Positions 43,431-52,755 of a stretch of DNA of 64,000 nucleotides are shown piece by piece; the stretch's first letter is position 1, and each line of letters starts with the position of its first letter. A program made the position numbers and the translations under genes. The notes beneath the pieces are model-generated. The model worked only from the letters and a program-made list of their open reading frames with translations. It searched no databases and was not told the origin of the DNA. The stretch is from Moritella sp. 24. GTDB taxonomy: Bacteria > Pseudomonadota > Gammaproteobacteria > Enterobacterales > Moritellaceae. The stretch lies in NCBI RefSeq assembly GCF_018219155.1, contig NZ_CP056123.1, positions 1,683,505 through 1,747,504 of the forward strand. The letters are read 5' to 3'.

Positions 43431-44884
43431 AAACATATACAGCAATGAATCAAGCTAAATCGTTGGTAACACAGGCATTGGTTGTTGGTGCATTAACCTT
43501 TAGTGCACAATCTATCGCGGCGAATAACACGGTTGTTAGTAATGAGGCTGACGTTGTCAGTGCAACCTTATTAAGTGATACCAAGCAAGATAATAAACAG
43601 CTCACAAAAGCATTAAAGCAGCGTGAAGCTGGATTTAAATTAACTGAACGTGAGATTAAGCAGCAGCGTCAGGCATTATTGACTAAACAACGTCAATTAC
43701 AAAAAGAAACTGAATCATTAAGTAAGCAGTTTACTGGCAATGAAGAAAAACTAGCAAAACTAGAAACGCGCTTACGTTTGGAAACGGGCAGCTTAGGTGA
43801 GCTATTTGGTGTTGTACGCCAATCGGCAAAGCAATTAAACAGTGAAATAAATAGCTCTGTTACCAGTATCGACAGTAAAACGTTCTCACCGATAGTGACA
43901 GATATTGTTGCTGCGAAAAAATTACCGTCAATGACGCAGTTAACTGGTCTATGGTCGGCGCTATCAGAACAAATTAAAGCAAGTGCTGAAATTAAATCAG
44001 TCAATGTGGCTGTGATTGATGGCTCTGGGGTCGTTGCTGATAAACAAGCTGTACGTTTGGGTAGTATTGGTTTGGTTGGTGAGCAAGGTTATCTCGCTTG
44101 GAGTGCTGAAAAGCAAACTGCAACGGCTTATTTAAAACAACCAGAACAAGGACCTATTGCGGCAGATCTTATCAACTCTGATGTAACAGGTAATGTTGTG
44201 GTATTAGACCCGTCACGTGGTGTGATGCTAGCACAATTAGAGAATACCCCAACATTAAAAGACCGTTTAGAAAATGGTGGCACTGTGGGTTACGTGATCA
44301 TGTCATTACTTGTGGTTGGTTTATTGATTGCGCTGGTACAAGGCATGAAATTGTTGCTTGCTCGTCGTAAGATCCAGCAACAACTAGCGAACCCAAGCAA
44401 TATAGGTAACAACCCATTAGGACGTATTCTGCAAGTGTATGTAGATAGTAATGTTAAATCGGCATTGCATAACAGTACTGAAGCGTTAGAACTGCGTTTG
44501 ATGGAAGTTGTTGTTGATGAGCAGCAAGGTTTAGAGAAAGGTTTATCTATGCTGAAGTTACTGGCAGCGCTAGCGCCTATGTTAGGGCTACTCGGTACGG
44601 TAACAGGCATGATTGAAACATTCCAAGTTATTACACAATTTGGTAATGGTGATCCTAAAGTGATGGCCGGTGGTATTTCTATGGCGCTAATCACGACAGT
44701 ATTAGGCTTAGTTGCCGCAATGCCGTTATTACTTGCACATAACATATTGAGTACGCAAGCCGATAACATTCGCGATACGTTAGAAAAACAGGGCATTAGC
44801 TTAGTCGCAGAAGAAGCTGAAAAGTTAGCTGTTGCCGCTGTTAATAATACGAATGTGACACCTCTTACGCAACAAGTGGGCTAA
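43427..44884 (+). CDS. ttpC: TtpC-like MotA/TolQ/ExbB protein
   Basis: 485 aa: signal-like N-terminus, periplasmic coiled-coil domain (about 45-110), mostly periplasmic region to about 280, then a membrane helix (about 284-305) and an ExbB/TolQ proton-channel domain (LAALAPMLGLLGTVTGMIETF, and ALITTVLGLVAAMPLLLAHN). The extended N-terminal part distinguishes TtpC from ordinary ExbB. In Vibrio, TtpC is needed for TonB2-dependent siderophore uptake. 3 bp separate it from exbB. Confidence 0.9.
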   Translation: MKTYTAMNQAKSLVTQALVVGALTFSAQSIAANNTVVSNEADVVSATLLSDTKQDNKQLTKALKQREAGFKLTEREIKQQRQALLTKQRQLQKETESLSKQFTGNEEKLAKLETRLRLETGSLGELFGVVRQSAKQLNSEINSSVTSIDSKTFSPIVTDIVAAKKLPSMTQLTGLWSALSEQIKASAEIKSVNVAVIDGSGVVADKQAVRLGSIGLVGEQGYLAWSAEKQTATAYLKQPEQGPIAADLINSDVTGNVVVLDPSRGVMLAQLENTPTLKDRLENGGTVGYVIMSLLVVGLLIALVQGMKLLLARRKIQQQLANPSNIGNNPLGRILQVYVDSNVKSALHNSTEALELRLMEVVVDEQQGLEKGLSMLKLLAALAPMLGLLGTVTGMIETFQVITQFGNGDPKVMAGGISMALITTVLGLVAAMPLLLAHNILSTQADNIRDTLEKQGISLVAEEAEKLAVAAVNNTNVTPLTQQVG

Positions 44885-44887
44885 GTT

Positions 44888-45424
44888 ATGCACTTTGATA
44901 TAACGTCAGTTGATTGGCTCGAAAGCGTCAATCAATTTATGCAACAAGGGGGGCCAATACTCTATTGGCTTGCCGCTGTTGTTATGTTGTGTTGGTTCTG
45001 CGTGATGGAACGTTTGCTGTATTTGTATTGCTATTTTCCCTCGCTACAGCGCGACTTGTTAATTCGTTGGCAAGCTCGTACAGAACAGGGTTCATGGCAT
45101 GCACAAGCTATACGTGGTGGGTGGTTACTACAGGCGCAGCAAGCATTACAGCAGAACCTTAGTTTTTTGAAAGTGCTGGTGGCTATTTGCCCTATGCTGG
45201 GATTGTTAGGAACAGTAACGGGCATGATCAGTGTATTTGATGTCATGGCGACATTAGGCAGTAGTGAACCTAAGCTAATGGCATCGGGTATCTCATTAGC
45301 GACATTACCGACAATGGCAGGCATGGTTGCAGCACTGGCTGGTATGTTTGCGCACGCACGATTAACGAAAGCTTGTGATATACGCTATAACAGATTAGAA
45401 AAATTATTGAGGAATAGAACATGA
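44888..45424 (+). CDS. exbB: ExbB2 proton-channel subunit
   Basis: 178 aa with three membrane helices (about 20-42, 95-118, 135-158), including PMLGLLGTVTGMISVFDVM and the TLPTMAGMVAALAGMF helix. Forms the proton channel with ExbD that powers TonB. Shorter than E. coli ExbB (244 aa), as usual for TonB2-type ExbB. Overlaps exbD by 4 bp. Confidence 0.93.
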   Translation: MHFDITSVDWLESVNQFMQQGGPILYWLAAVVMLCWFCVMERLLYLYCYFPSLQRDLLIRWQARTEQGSWHAQAIRGGWLLQAQQALQQNLSFLKVLVAICPMLGLLGTVTGMISVFDVMATLGSSEPKLMASGISLATLPTMAGMVAALAGMFAHARLTKACDIRYNRLEKLLRNRT

Positions 45425-45825
45425 GATTTAATCGTCGCTCAGCCGCGCGTGAAGATGCACAAATTGATATGACATCTATGTTAGATATCGTTTTTATCAT
45501 GCTGATCTTTTTTATTGTAACAAGCTCATTTGTGCGTGAATCAGGGGTTGAAGTTAACCGTCCTCAAGCAAGTAATGTTGTAAGCCAAGCGGGCGCGGGT
45601 ATCTTTATTGCCATTACATCTAACAATGACATTTATATTGATAAACGTATGGTGGATGTTGAGCGTGTACAGGCGACATTAGAGCACTTATTACTCTCTC
45701 AACCTGATGCGTCGTTAGTTATCCAAGCTGATGAGCATGCCTTTAATGGCACTGTAGTGAAAGTAATGGATGCTGCAAATGGCGCAGGCGTGAAAGGTAT
45801 CGCATTGGCGGCGGAGAAGTCTTAA
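45421..45825 (+). CDS. exbD: ExbD2
   Basis: 134 aa, N-in single-span membrane protein (helix about 22-40) with the proton-carrying Asp in DMTSMLDIVFIMLIFFIV, followed by a periplasmic domain (about 45-134) ending VKGIALAAEKS. Forms the energising complex with ExbB and TonB. Last base of its stop is shared with the tonB start. Confidence 0.94.
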   Translation: MRFNRRSAAREDAQIDMTSMLDIVFIMLIFFIVTSSFVRESGVEVNRPQASNVVSQAGAGIFIAITSNNDIYIDKRMVDVERVQATLEHLLLSQPDASLVIQADEHAFNGTVVKVMDAANGAGVKGIALAAEKS

Positions 45826-46439
45826 TGTTACGTTTTTTACTTGCTCTACCTTTAGCTTTAGGCATGACATTAGGTTTGTTTACGTTAATGGCTTGGATGG
45901 TTGATAATGGTCACTCTGGTAAACCTGAAGAATCAAACGCACAAGCATTTGATATCGTCATGGTTGAGCAAGAACGTGATGTTAACCGTCGTCAAAGAGC
46001 ATTACCTGAGCAACCTAAAAATGCGCCACCACCAACAGATAGTGTACCTGTTGCAAATGCTGAAACTAAAGCTCTAGCTTTACCTGATATGCCAGTATTA
46101 GGTATTGATATGGCTGGTATTGGTGTTGAAGTTGGATTACCTGCGATTGGTGAATTTAGTGCGAATCAGCAAGCGATGCCATTGTATCGTGTTGAACCGC
46201 GTTACCCGTCGCGAGCAATGAAACAAGGTGCTCAAGGCTGGGTTAAAATGTCGTTCACGATTGATACCTTGGGTCGTCCTACAAATATTAAAGTGATGGA
46301 TGCGAAACCGAGACGTTTATTTGAAAGGTCTGCAGTAAAAGCATTAAGAAAATGGAAGTATCAACCCAAATTGGAAGAGGGGAAAGCGATTATGCAAGTT
46401 AACCAGACTGTGACCTTGGAGTTTAAATTAGAACGATGA
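45825..46439 (+). CDS. tonB: TonB2 energy transducer
   Basis: 204 aa: N-terminal membrane anchor (about 5-24), a short Pro-poor linker (only APPPTDSVPV stands out, unlike the long Pro-rich region of TonB1), and a C-terminal TonB domain (YRVEPRYPSRAMKQGAQGWV, and KALRKWKYQP). It couples the ExbBD proton current to outer-membrane receptors such as the siderophore receptor upstream. Four-base overlap with the TPR gene. Confidence 0.94.
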   Translation: MLRFLLALPLALGMTLGLFTLMAWMVDNGHSGKPEESNAQAFDIVMVEQERDVNRRQRALPEQPKNAPPPTDSVPVANAETKALALPDMPVLGIDMAGIGVEVGLPAIGEFSANQQAMPLYRVEPRYPSRAMKQGAQGWVKMSFTIDTLGRPTNIKVMDAKPRRLFERSAVKALRKWKYQPKLEEGKAIMQVNQTVTLEFKLER

Positions 46440-47779
46440 ACTTACATTATTTAAACAAGTTAAAAGTACAGCTGGCATTTGGTTTAACCTTATTGCTTTC
46501 ATCAACGCTATTTACATCATCTGTCTATGCTAACCCTCCACAGTTAACGCAGTTTATAGCAGGTAAAATACAAGCAGCGCAAGCGTTACAGCAGCAAGAA
46601 CGTTACAGTGATGCTATTGATTTATTGGCAGAACTGACCCCGCGACAAGCGTACGACAAAGCTTTTGTTCAACGTGTATTGGGTATATTTCATTGGCAAC
46701 AAGAAAATACCGAACAAGCGGTAAAGTATTTATCCTTAGCTGTTGAAAGCCAGTTATTACCGACTGAGCAGACTTGGATGACGCAGCGTATGGTTGCGGA
46801 TATCTTATTGAGTCAGCAAGCATATAAACAAGCTTTGCCGCACTATTATGTGCTCGTGGATAGTTATGTGTTGATAGATGATGTATTGCTCAATACAAGC
46901 GTAAAGGATCATGAAAATAGCGGTAAAATATCATCGGCGCGTAAGAAAAAAGCATCAAATATTAAGCCTAAAGAGTTTACTGAGTTGTGGCTACGTATCG
47001 CGCAAACGCATTATCAATTACGCGAATGGAATAAGGTGTTGAGTGCTATTGAGTCTTATGACGCGTTAAATACGCAAGGCGATCAAGTTCAGGCGTTAAA
47101 TTTACAATTGACAGCGCAATCGCAACTGCAACGCTGGCCTGCTGCAATTGATACATTAGATCGCATCATTGCTGTAGAACCAGATAAATTATTGTGGTGG
47201 CAACAATTGGCTGGTTTGCAGCTACGAACATCACAGCCAGAAGCGGCGTTAACGACATTGATTTTAGCGCAACGCCAAGGACTTGAATTAAGTGTACAAG
47301 AGCGCCGTACATTAGCGCAATTGTATGCTCAACAAGGTATCCCTGAGCAAGCCGCTCGTGAGTTAGGCTTGTTGGCCAAAGAGGCGACTGATAATGCTGA
47401 ACGTCAAAAAATGTTAGTAGAGCAAGCGCAGTATTGGCAAATGGCGAAAGAGTGGAATAGTGCGATTAGCACATGGCGTGATGTTCTTAGCTTGTCAGAA
47501 AGCCAATCTGCGGAGTATCGTTGGCCATTAGCACAGTTGTTATTACAGCAAGGGCGTTATGAAGCGGCTTTAGTGGAACTTAACCACAAGCAAATTCAGC
47601 AATATAGAAGTAAAAAAGAGCAAGCCGCGATAGAGTTAGCGAAAGTACGTGCTTACTACAAACTTGAAAAATATGATCGTGCGATAACACATGCCAAGCT
47701 TGCACAGCATATTGCACCATCAGCGAGTGCAAAAGGCTGGCTTAAATACTTACAGCAGGTACGACAGATTAACAGTTAA
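46436..47779 (+). CDS. TPR protein of the TonB2 operon
   Basis: 447 aa, with a signal peptide (about 1-32, SVYANPP) and multiple tetratricopeptide repeats across the rest (QERYSDAIDLL, REWNKVLSAIESYD, LEKYDRAITHAKLAQ). TPR proteins end TonB2 clusters in related genera; the function is presumed to be scaffolding in the periplasm. A lysine-rich insert (about 160-180) interrupts the repeats. Last gene of the operon, followed by a hairpin. Confidence 0.88.
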   Translation: MNLHYLNKLKVQLAFGLTLLLSSTLFTSSVYANPPQLTQFIAGKIQAAQALQQQERYSDAIDLLAELTPRQAYDKAFVQRVLGIFHWQQENTEQAVKYLSLAVESQLLPTEQTWMTQRMVADILLSQQAYKQALPHYYVLVDSYVLIDDVLLNTSVKDHENSGKISSARKKKASNIKPKEFTELWLRIAQTHYQLREWNKVLSAIESYDALNTQGDQVQALNLQLTAQSQLQRWPAAIDTLDRIIAVEPDKLLWWQQLAGLQLRTSQPEAALTTLILAQRQGLELSVQERRTLAQLYAQQGIPEQAARELGLLAKEATDNAERQKMLVEQAQYWQMAKEWNSAISTWRDVLSLSESQSAEYRWPLAQLLLQQGRYEAALVELNHKQIQQYRSKKEQAAIELAKVRAYYKLEKYDRAITHAKLAQHIAPSASAKGWLKYLQQVRQINS

Positions 47780-48165
47780 TCGCTGTATGTGTTTGCTGTG
47801 ATGTCATTAATCACTTTATTTAAGTAATCGTTCTATTTTTAAGGAATACCGGTTTTATTACCGGTATTATCCTTACTATTTGATGCGATTGGTCACGTTT
47901 TTAAACTTACTTCTCGAATCTCTTTAATTCACTTTTTACTACTTAAGTTTATGACGCTTAGTAACTAACTACTTGCTATGATTGACTTTGTTCTTGCCCA
48001 TTAATTGCATTTCTAATACTTCTTTTATCTTCAATATCATACTGCTTACATGCCGTTCGCACTTTAACTTTTACCGTAAATGCTAACCTTTTCTGCGGGT
48101 GGATAGGGACTGTTCATCTTCAAAGTTAAATACGTTATCGTCAAAATTAAATAAGGATATTGACC
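47780..48165. other. Intergenic region after the TonB2 operon
   Basis: A 386-bp AT-rich spacer. Apart from the hairpin listed separately I see no gene, RNA or regulatory motif that I can support. A short pair of imperfect repeats (around 48119-48155, TCAAAGTTAAATA and TCAAAATTAAATA) lies just before the next gene. Confidence 0.4.
47841..47874 (+). terminator. Hairpin downstream of the TonB2 operon
   Basis: Perfect 8-bp stem AATACCGG/CCGGTATT (47845-47852 with 47861-47868), lengthened by AAGG/CCTT outside a 2-nt bulge. The tract after it is ACTATTT, a poor U-run, so a weak terminator or processing hairpin. Confidence 0.6.
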
Positions 48166-48465
48166 ATGTTGAAGAAGTTACTGCTTGCTGTGACATTGAT
48201 GAGTGCGAGTACTATTGCTATCGCACAACTTCAAGTGACCTCTGCGAGTTATGATAAAAATGTATTGGGTGTTATTAATGCAACTAACGGGGCTGTTGAT
48301 ATTGTTGTAGACGGGGATGCTGTTCAGCTTGTTGATAGTAATTACATTATACCGTGCTCTCCAGTTATAGGGTTTCCTAAAAAAGTGCAAGTGACTGTTC
48401 TTGAAGCTGCTTATGATGAAGAAGTCACTTGTCCGGTGTTTGTTACGATTGAGGAGGTTGAATAA
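48166..48465 (+). CDS. Small secreted protein, unknown
   Basis: 99 aa: signal peptide (about 1-21, IAIAQ), then a small beta-rich domain with two Cys (about 65 and 89), probably a disulphide, and an acidic C-terminus. SD AAGGA is 8 nt from ATG 48166; a TTG two codons earlier is less likely. Its stop codon shares a base with the start of the PKD lipoprotein (TAATG), so the two are translationally coupled. No family recognised. Confidence 0.65.
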   Translation: MLKKLLLAVTLMSASTIAIAQLQVTSASYDKNVLGVINATNGAVDIVVDGDAVQLVDSNYIIPCSPVIGFPKKVQVTVLEAAYDEEVTCPVFVTIEEVE

Positions 48466-49820
48466 TGAAAAAATTATTACTCGTAATGACATTAGGTGCA
48501 TTATCTGGTTGTTTTGGTGATTCTGATGATAGTGACGATCAGAACTCATCAGCGGTAACGGCTGACTTTTCAACACAAAAAGATAATCTCAAAGTAACCT
48601 TCACAAATACATCGACAAGTGCAGATAGTCCGATAGACAGTTATCTGTGGGATTTTGGTGATGATTCGGACAATAGCTTTGATATTAATCCTGTGTATAC
48701 CTACGCAACAGCAGACACCTATAGTGTACTACTTACTGTCACGACTGAAGATGGTGGTACTGCCAGTATCACGCGTGATGTGACAGTCGCTAAAATACCA
48801 GGTATGCCAACGGCTGAGTTTACTTATAGTTCAGATGGTTTAACGGTTACCTTTACTGATAATTCAACGGTTAGCAATGACACTATTGATAGTTATAGTT
48901 GGAATTTTGGCGATGTAGCACCGGGTAATACATCGACATTAGCGTCTCCTTCGCATACGTATAGTGTATCGGGTGATTATAACGTTACGTTAAGTGTTAT
49001 TTCTGAGTTGGGTAATAAAACAGATACAGTGACTTATCCAATTACAATCACGGATAATGTGATTGATCCTGTTAATCCTCAACCTGATTTCAGTGTCGTA
49101 GTGACAGACTTAGAAGCTACATTTACAGATTTAACCAGTGTTGATAACGGCAGTATTACGGATTATTTGTGGGACTTTGGTGATAGTGCATCCTCTGCGC
49201 TTGCTTCGCCAACTCATGTTTATACTGTTGGTGGTACTTATACCGTAAAATTAGATGTAACGGGCAGTGATGGAACAACGGCAAGCAATAGTAAAGCGGT
49301 AACGGTTTATGATCCTGCTGTAGAGCCTACAACACCAGTCGTTACTTTTACCTCTGATGCGCTTGAAGAGTCACCAAGTTTAACTGTTAACTTTAGGGCT
49401 GATGCATCAAATGAAACAAGTCCAATTACGACGTATGCATGGGACTTCGATAGCTTAAGCGTATCAAGTGAGGCTAATCCTACTTATACGTTTGCTGATG
49501 CGGGTTTATATACTATCGCGCTGACGGTTACTTCAGAAGAAGGTATTGAAAATAGCGTTTCTCGAGACATCGAAGTATTCGCTCCGGTGATAGAGCAGCC
49601 TGAATATATTGCGTGTCAAGTTACCTCGACGTCAACCTCTAGTGGTGCAAACAGAGAAGAAGAACTTGCAAGTTGTTTTGTCAGTGACTTACCTATTTTA
49701 GATAAGAAGCAGGCGGGGACTTGGTGTGCGGAACAAGTGGGTACGTTTATTACGGATATGCCATTTAGACGTACTCGTCCAACGCTAACTGCGAACGTAT
49801 TAGAAACTGCGTGTCCATAA
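48465..49820 (+). CDS. PKD-domain lipoprotein
   Basis: 451 aa with lipobox ALSGCFG at about 12-18, then an acidic spacer (DSDDSDDQ) and four PKD-type Ig-like domains (about 30-105, 112-190, 200-282, 290-370). Each has the motif YxWDFGD (YLWDFGDDS, YSWNFGDVA, YLWDFGDSA, YAWDFDSLS) and a closing AxTYSVxLTVT-like strand. The C-terminal ~75 residues have four Cys and no domain I know. PKD arrays usually mediate surface binding to protein or polysaccharide. Coupled to the small secreted protein upstream. Ends at a strong terminator. Confidence 0.85.
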   Translation: MKKLLLVMTLGALSGCFGDSDDSDDQNSSAVTADFSTQKDNLKVTFTNTSTSADSPIDSYLWDFGDDSDNSFDINPVYTYATADTYSVLLTVTTEDGGTASITRDVTVAKIPGMPTAEFTYSSDGLTVTFTDNSTVSNDTIDSYSWNFGDVAPGNTSTLASPSHTYSVSGDYNVTLSVISELGNKTDTVTYPITITDNVIDPVNPQPDFSVVVTDLEATFTDLTSVDNGSITDYLWDFGDSASSALASPTHVYTVGGTYTVKLDVTGSDGTTASNSKAVTVYDPAVEPTTPVVTFTSDALEESPSLTVNFRADASNETSPITTYAWDFDSLSVSSEANPTYTFADAGLYTIALTVTSEEGIENSVSRDIEVFAPVIEQPEYIACQVTSTSTSSGANREEELASCFVSDLPILDKKQAGTWCAEQVGTFITDMPFRRTRPTLTANVLETACP

Positions 49821-49867
49821 ATATGGGGTTATATTTATTACTGATATAACATGAAATAAATAGTGAT

Positions 49868-49900
49868 AAGCCCTGCATAATGCAGGGCTTAGTTATTTTT
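49868..49900. terminator. Strong bidirectional terminator
   Basis: A 10-bp perfect stem AAGCCCTGCA/TGCAGGGCTT (49868-49877 with 49881-49890) with a 3-nt loop, then AGTTATTTTT. It serves the PKD gene and the convergent pilin gene. Confidence 0.9.
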
Positions 49901-50369
49901 AGTTAGGTGGTGTGCCATTACATACGTAAGTAGATGTTCTCGCATCAACCGATTTTCTTGTTATTGTATAAGGGGTCGTATCTGTAGCCTCTGCATAAAC
50001 GAAGCAAGGATCATTATGCCCCGCATTATCAGCCCATATGCCAATAAACCCAATGCCACCGTTGGCGAATGTAAAACCAGATAATTCCATTAAATTTGAT
50101 AACGTGTCTGATGTTGCTTCTGGAGAGCCGTATACGATGTTAATTCCATCAATTGTCGTTTTAGCGTCGCGCTCAACACCGTTGATCGCCGCTTTAGAAT
50201 AGACAATTTTTGCTGCATCGTGAAATGCTGCTTCAGCACCGTCGATAACCGCTTTTTTAGCATCATCTTGCAGATTGATAAATTTGGGTACAGCGGTTGC
50301 GGCTAAGATACCTAGAACAATAATCACAATCACCAATTCAATTAGTGTAAAACCTATATTCTTTTTCAT
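49899..50369 (-). CDS. MSHA-like type IV pilin
   Basis: 156 aa class-IVa prepilin: short leader MKKNIG, cleaved before Phe, then the hydrophobic spine FTLIELVIVIIVLGILAATA with Glu5. The segment VPKFINLQDDAKKAVIDGAE resembles MshA of Vibrio. Two Cys late in the protein (about 132 and 150) could form the D-loop disulphide. No pilin assembly genes (mshE, mshG, mshL) are in the window, so it depends on machinery encoded elsewhere. Preceded by a 225-bp AT-rich spacer. Confidence 0.9.
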   Translation of the reverse strand: MKKNIGFTLIELVIVIIVLGILAATAVPKFINLQDDAKKAVIDGAEAAFHDAAKIVYSKAAINGVERDAKTTIDGINIVYGSPEATSDTLSNLMELSGFTFANGGIGFIGIWADNAGHNDPCFVYAEATDTTPYTITRKSVDARTSTYVCNGTPPN

Positions 50370-50594
50370 TTTTAAATGACCTTTAAATTATAAATATTGA
50401 TAATGCGCACGTACGCTGACTGAATATTGGTGACTATACATGTAAAATACGTATTTTAAAATAAGACAAATTAAATGTAAGGCACTGATTTTTAGTTGTT
50501 TTAATATTTTATTATTTAAAGTTATAGTATGTGAATACGTCAATTAATTTACATAATGATTGTGTAATTTATATATGTTTAGGTGTATAAAAAT

Positions 50595-51017
50595 CTACTT
50601 ATTTTTTAATAAACCTAATAACGCGAATTCAATAATCTGCGTATCGCTTAATTGTTTGTACTTAGCTTGTTGTTTTAACGCTTCAAGCATGTTTTTGTGC
50701 GTTTTACTGAGCTTTAGATAATGGCTGTTAGCATCTAATGCGGTCAAGTTCTGAGTTTGTAATGACTCTGTTATCACCCGTAAATAGGCTGGACGTAGGT
50801 GAGTACTTAACACTGTTAAATATTGTTCAGGATTTCTGCCTTGATATTCAGTCACAGCGATTTGTACATCGATAGACACATTATTGTCGATAAAAATCTC
50901 ATCAAGTTGTTTTGTTGCTATATCAGCCGTGACTTTACGACTGAGTTTACGAGCGTCATCATTAGAGATTATTGATGAAGAGTTAGTAGGAGTTGTCACG
51001 TTATTGATACCTTTCAA
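50595..51017 (-). CDS. Hypothetical protein, 140 aa or less
   Basis: Soluble, mostly helical, no signal peptide. The frame opens with TTG at 51017 (140 aa) without a good ribosome site; a GTG six codons in (50999) follows GAAAGG and may be the true start (134 aa). The C-terminal half (SKTHKNMLEALKQQAKYKQL...) looks like a small DNA- or protein-binding helical bundle, but no family is recognised. On the same strand as, and 16 bp after, the sterol-desaturase gene, so possibly co-transcribed. Confidence 0.6.
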   Translation of the reverse strand: MKGINNVTTPTNSSSIISNDDARKLSRKVTADIATKQLDEIFIDNNVSIDVQIAVTEYQGRNPEQYLTVLSTHLRPAYLRVITESLQTQNLTALDANSHYLKLSKTHKNMLEALKQQAKYKQLSDTQIIEFALLGLLKNK

Positions 51018-51033
51018 TGTTGTTAATATTACT

Positions 51034-51837
51034 TTATTTATTTCTAAACGGTTGCGTGAGCATGTGCTGAATTTTACATTCTTTTGAGTCGCGGAAATAA
51101 GGCAAACCTATTTCCATTTTCTGATGACCTAATTTAGGTTGTGCTTGATAACTCCCGAACAATCTATCCCACCAAGGTAAACAAAAACCAAAATTATGAT
51201 TTGTCTCATGACTGTCTGTTGAGTGGTGAATTCGGTGCATATCTGGTGTAACTAAAATTGTTCTAATAAAGCGGTCGATCTTGTCTGGTAAACGTATATT
51301 ACTGTGGTTAAACATTGCAGTGAGGTTTAACAATAATTCAAATAGCACAACAGCAACAACAGGCACGCCGAAGGCAATAATGACTGCAACCTTGATGAAC
51401 ATCGACAGTATAATCTCAATGGGGTGAAAGCGGATCGCTGTCGTTACGTCAATATCGAGATCACTGTGATGCATCCGATGTAAACGCCATAACATAGGTA
51501 TTTGATGAAAAATTTTATGTTGAAAATAAATTGCCGCATCAAGAAGCATAACTGAAGTGACGATGATCACAGCGCTATTTAAACTTGTTAATGAGAGTAA
51601 CCCCCATTGCTGCTGTTCGACAAAAATAGCGGCATCAATCGCAACAAAAGGAACAAATAATTTAAGTACAAGGTTGTTGATGAATACAACTGCAAGATTG
51701 TTGCTCCAGCGCTGCCATTTTGACCTTGTTAAAGGACGCTTAGGTTTATAGTATTCGCTGATAGCGAGTAGAATAAGCAAGCCAATAAATGCACTTGCTC
51801 TAAGCGTATTACCGTTAGCGATAAGCCATTCACTCAT
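51034..51837 (-). CDS. Sterol desaturase/fatty acid hydroxylase family protein
   Basis: 267 aa membrane di-iron enzyme: four or so hydrophobic helices and the histidine boxes HKIFHQ, HRMHH (near 118-122) and HRIHHSTDSHETNHN. AAGGA upstream of ATG 51837. The substrate is unknown; bacterial members hydroxylate or desaturate lipids, sphingolipids or carotenoid-like molecules. In a psychrophile, a role in membrane lipid modification is plausible but inferred. Confidence 0.88.
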   Translation of the reverse strand: MSEWLIANGNTLRASAFIGLLILLAISEYYKPKRPLTRSKWQRWSNNLAVVFINNLVLKLFVPFVAIDAAIFVEQQQWGLLSLTSLNSAVIIVTSVMLLDAAIYFQHKIFHQIPMLWRLHRMHHSDLDIDVTTAIRFHPIEIILSMFIKVAVIIAFGVPVVAVVLFELLLNLTAMFNHSNIRLPDKIDRFIRTILVTPDMHRIHHSTDSHETNHNFGFCLPWWDRLFGSYQAQPKLGHQKMEIGLPYFRDSKECKIQHMLTQPFRNK

Positions 51838-51893
51838 ACATTATTCCTTATTATCATATTTAAGCAGTTTATTTTACGGTGTTTATGCTGGAA

Positions 51894-51907
51894 TAGACAT
51901 ATATCAA
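51894..51907 (+). promoter_or_regulatory. Weak FNR/CRP-type site
   Basis: TAGACATATATCAA matches the FNR pattern TTGAT-N4-ATCAA at eight of ten positions, 68 bp before the hemerythrin gene. The adjoining genes fit an anaerobic or NO-responsive role, but the match alone is weak. Confidence 0.3.
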
Positions 51908-51974
51908 TTACAACTAAATTGTGGCTCAGTAATATAACCTGCATACACTTACAGTTTATGATTTTAAGGCTATT

Positions 51975-52409
51975 ATGGACACAATTCCAAGTTTTATGAC
52001 TGCACAGCATCGTCATTGTGATGATTCATTTATTGCGACCGAGTTTGCTGTATCTGCAGGTAACTGGTCACAGGCTAATTGCCTATGGATGATATTTACT
52101 GCTGATCTTGATATTCATTTCGCGCAAGAAGAGATGATTTTATTTCCGGCCTTTGAGCAAGCGACGGGCATGACAATGGGGCCAACCCAAGTTATGCGTG
52201 CTGAGCATGAACAGATGCGTCAATTGATCGTAGAGATGAACGAGCAACTGAGTGTAGAGAATAAAACTCAGTTCTTAGGCCTTTCTGAAACCTTAATGAT
52301 TTTAATGCAACAGCACAATATGAAAGAAGAGCAGATGTTATACCCTATGACACAAGCCCATCTTCCTGATGCCGATATGGTGTTAACGCAAGTTAAAGCG
52401 CACTTATAA
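51975..52409 (+). CDS. Hemerythrin HHE-domain protein
   Basis: 144 aa cytoplasmic four-helix di-iron protein. Iron ligands are visible as H-R-H-C-D (about 12-16), HFAQEEMILFPAFE (about 50-65), RAEHEQM (about 80) and QQHNMKEEQMLYPM (about 117-130). Such proteins sense or carry O2/NO or repair iron centres; the grouping with DUF2249 and an NnrS-like membrane protein favours NO or oxygen stress. It shares one base with the next gene (TAATG). Confidence 0.88.
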   Translation: MDTIPSFMTAQHRHCDDSFIATEFAVSAGNWSQANCLWMIFTADLDIHFAQEEMILFPAFEQATGMTMGPTQVMRAEHEQMRQLIVEMNEQLSVENKTQFLGLSETLMILMQQHNMKEEQMLYPMTQAHLPDADMVLTQVKAHL

Positions 52410-52750
52410 TGGTGAACAGTGGATTGCAGGTTATCTCTCTTGATGTTAGTGAGTTAGAAGCACCGGAACCGATGCGGCAAGTGTTGTTGGCATTATCGAC
52501 ATTATCTCAAGGTCAGTGTTTGATTATTTATCATCGTAAAAATCCAATACCTTTGTACCCTAAATTGACCGAATTGGGATTCGTTTATCGTGTTGATATA
52601 AATAGTCGTGAGCGTGATTTATCAACATTTTTTGATGAACAGATGAATAAATACAGCAATCACGATGGCACTTGTGAAGATTTGGCTGTTGTGATTAGTG
52701 TTGCGTTGAAAGTAGACGAGTTGGCTCTTTCAGCTTTGGCAGAGGTATAA
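52409..52750 (+). CDS. DUF2249 protein
   Basis: 113 aa. Motif LDVSELEAPEPMRQVLLAL, and HRKNPIPLYPKLTELGF is the typical DUF2249 core (usually LDVRGLxPPEPM). A small cytoplasmic domain often encoded beside HHE proteins and NO-response genes. Precise biochemistry unknown. Start GTG/ATG overlap with the hemerythrin stop indicates coupling. Confidence 0.85.
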   Translation: MVNSGLQVISLDVSELEAPEPMRQVLLALSTLSQGQCLIIYHRKNPIPLYPKLTELGFVYRVDINSRERDLSTFFDEQMNKYSNHDGTCEDLAVVISVALKVDELALSALAEV

Positions 52751-52755
52751 GCGTA

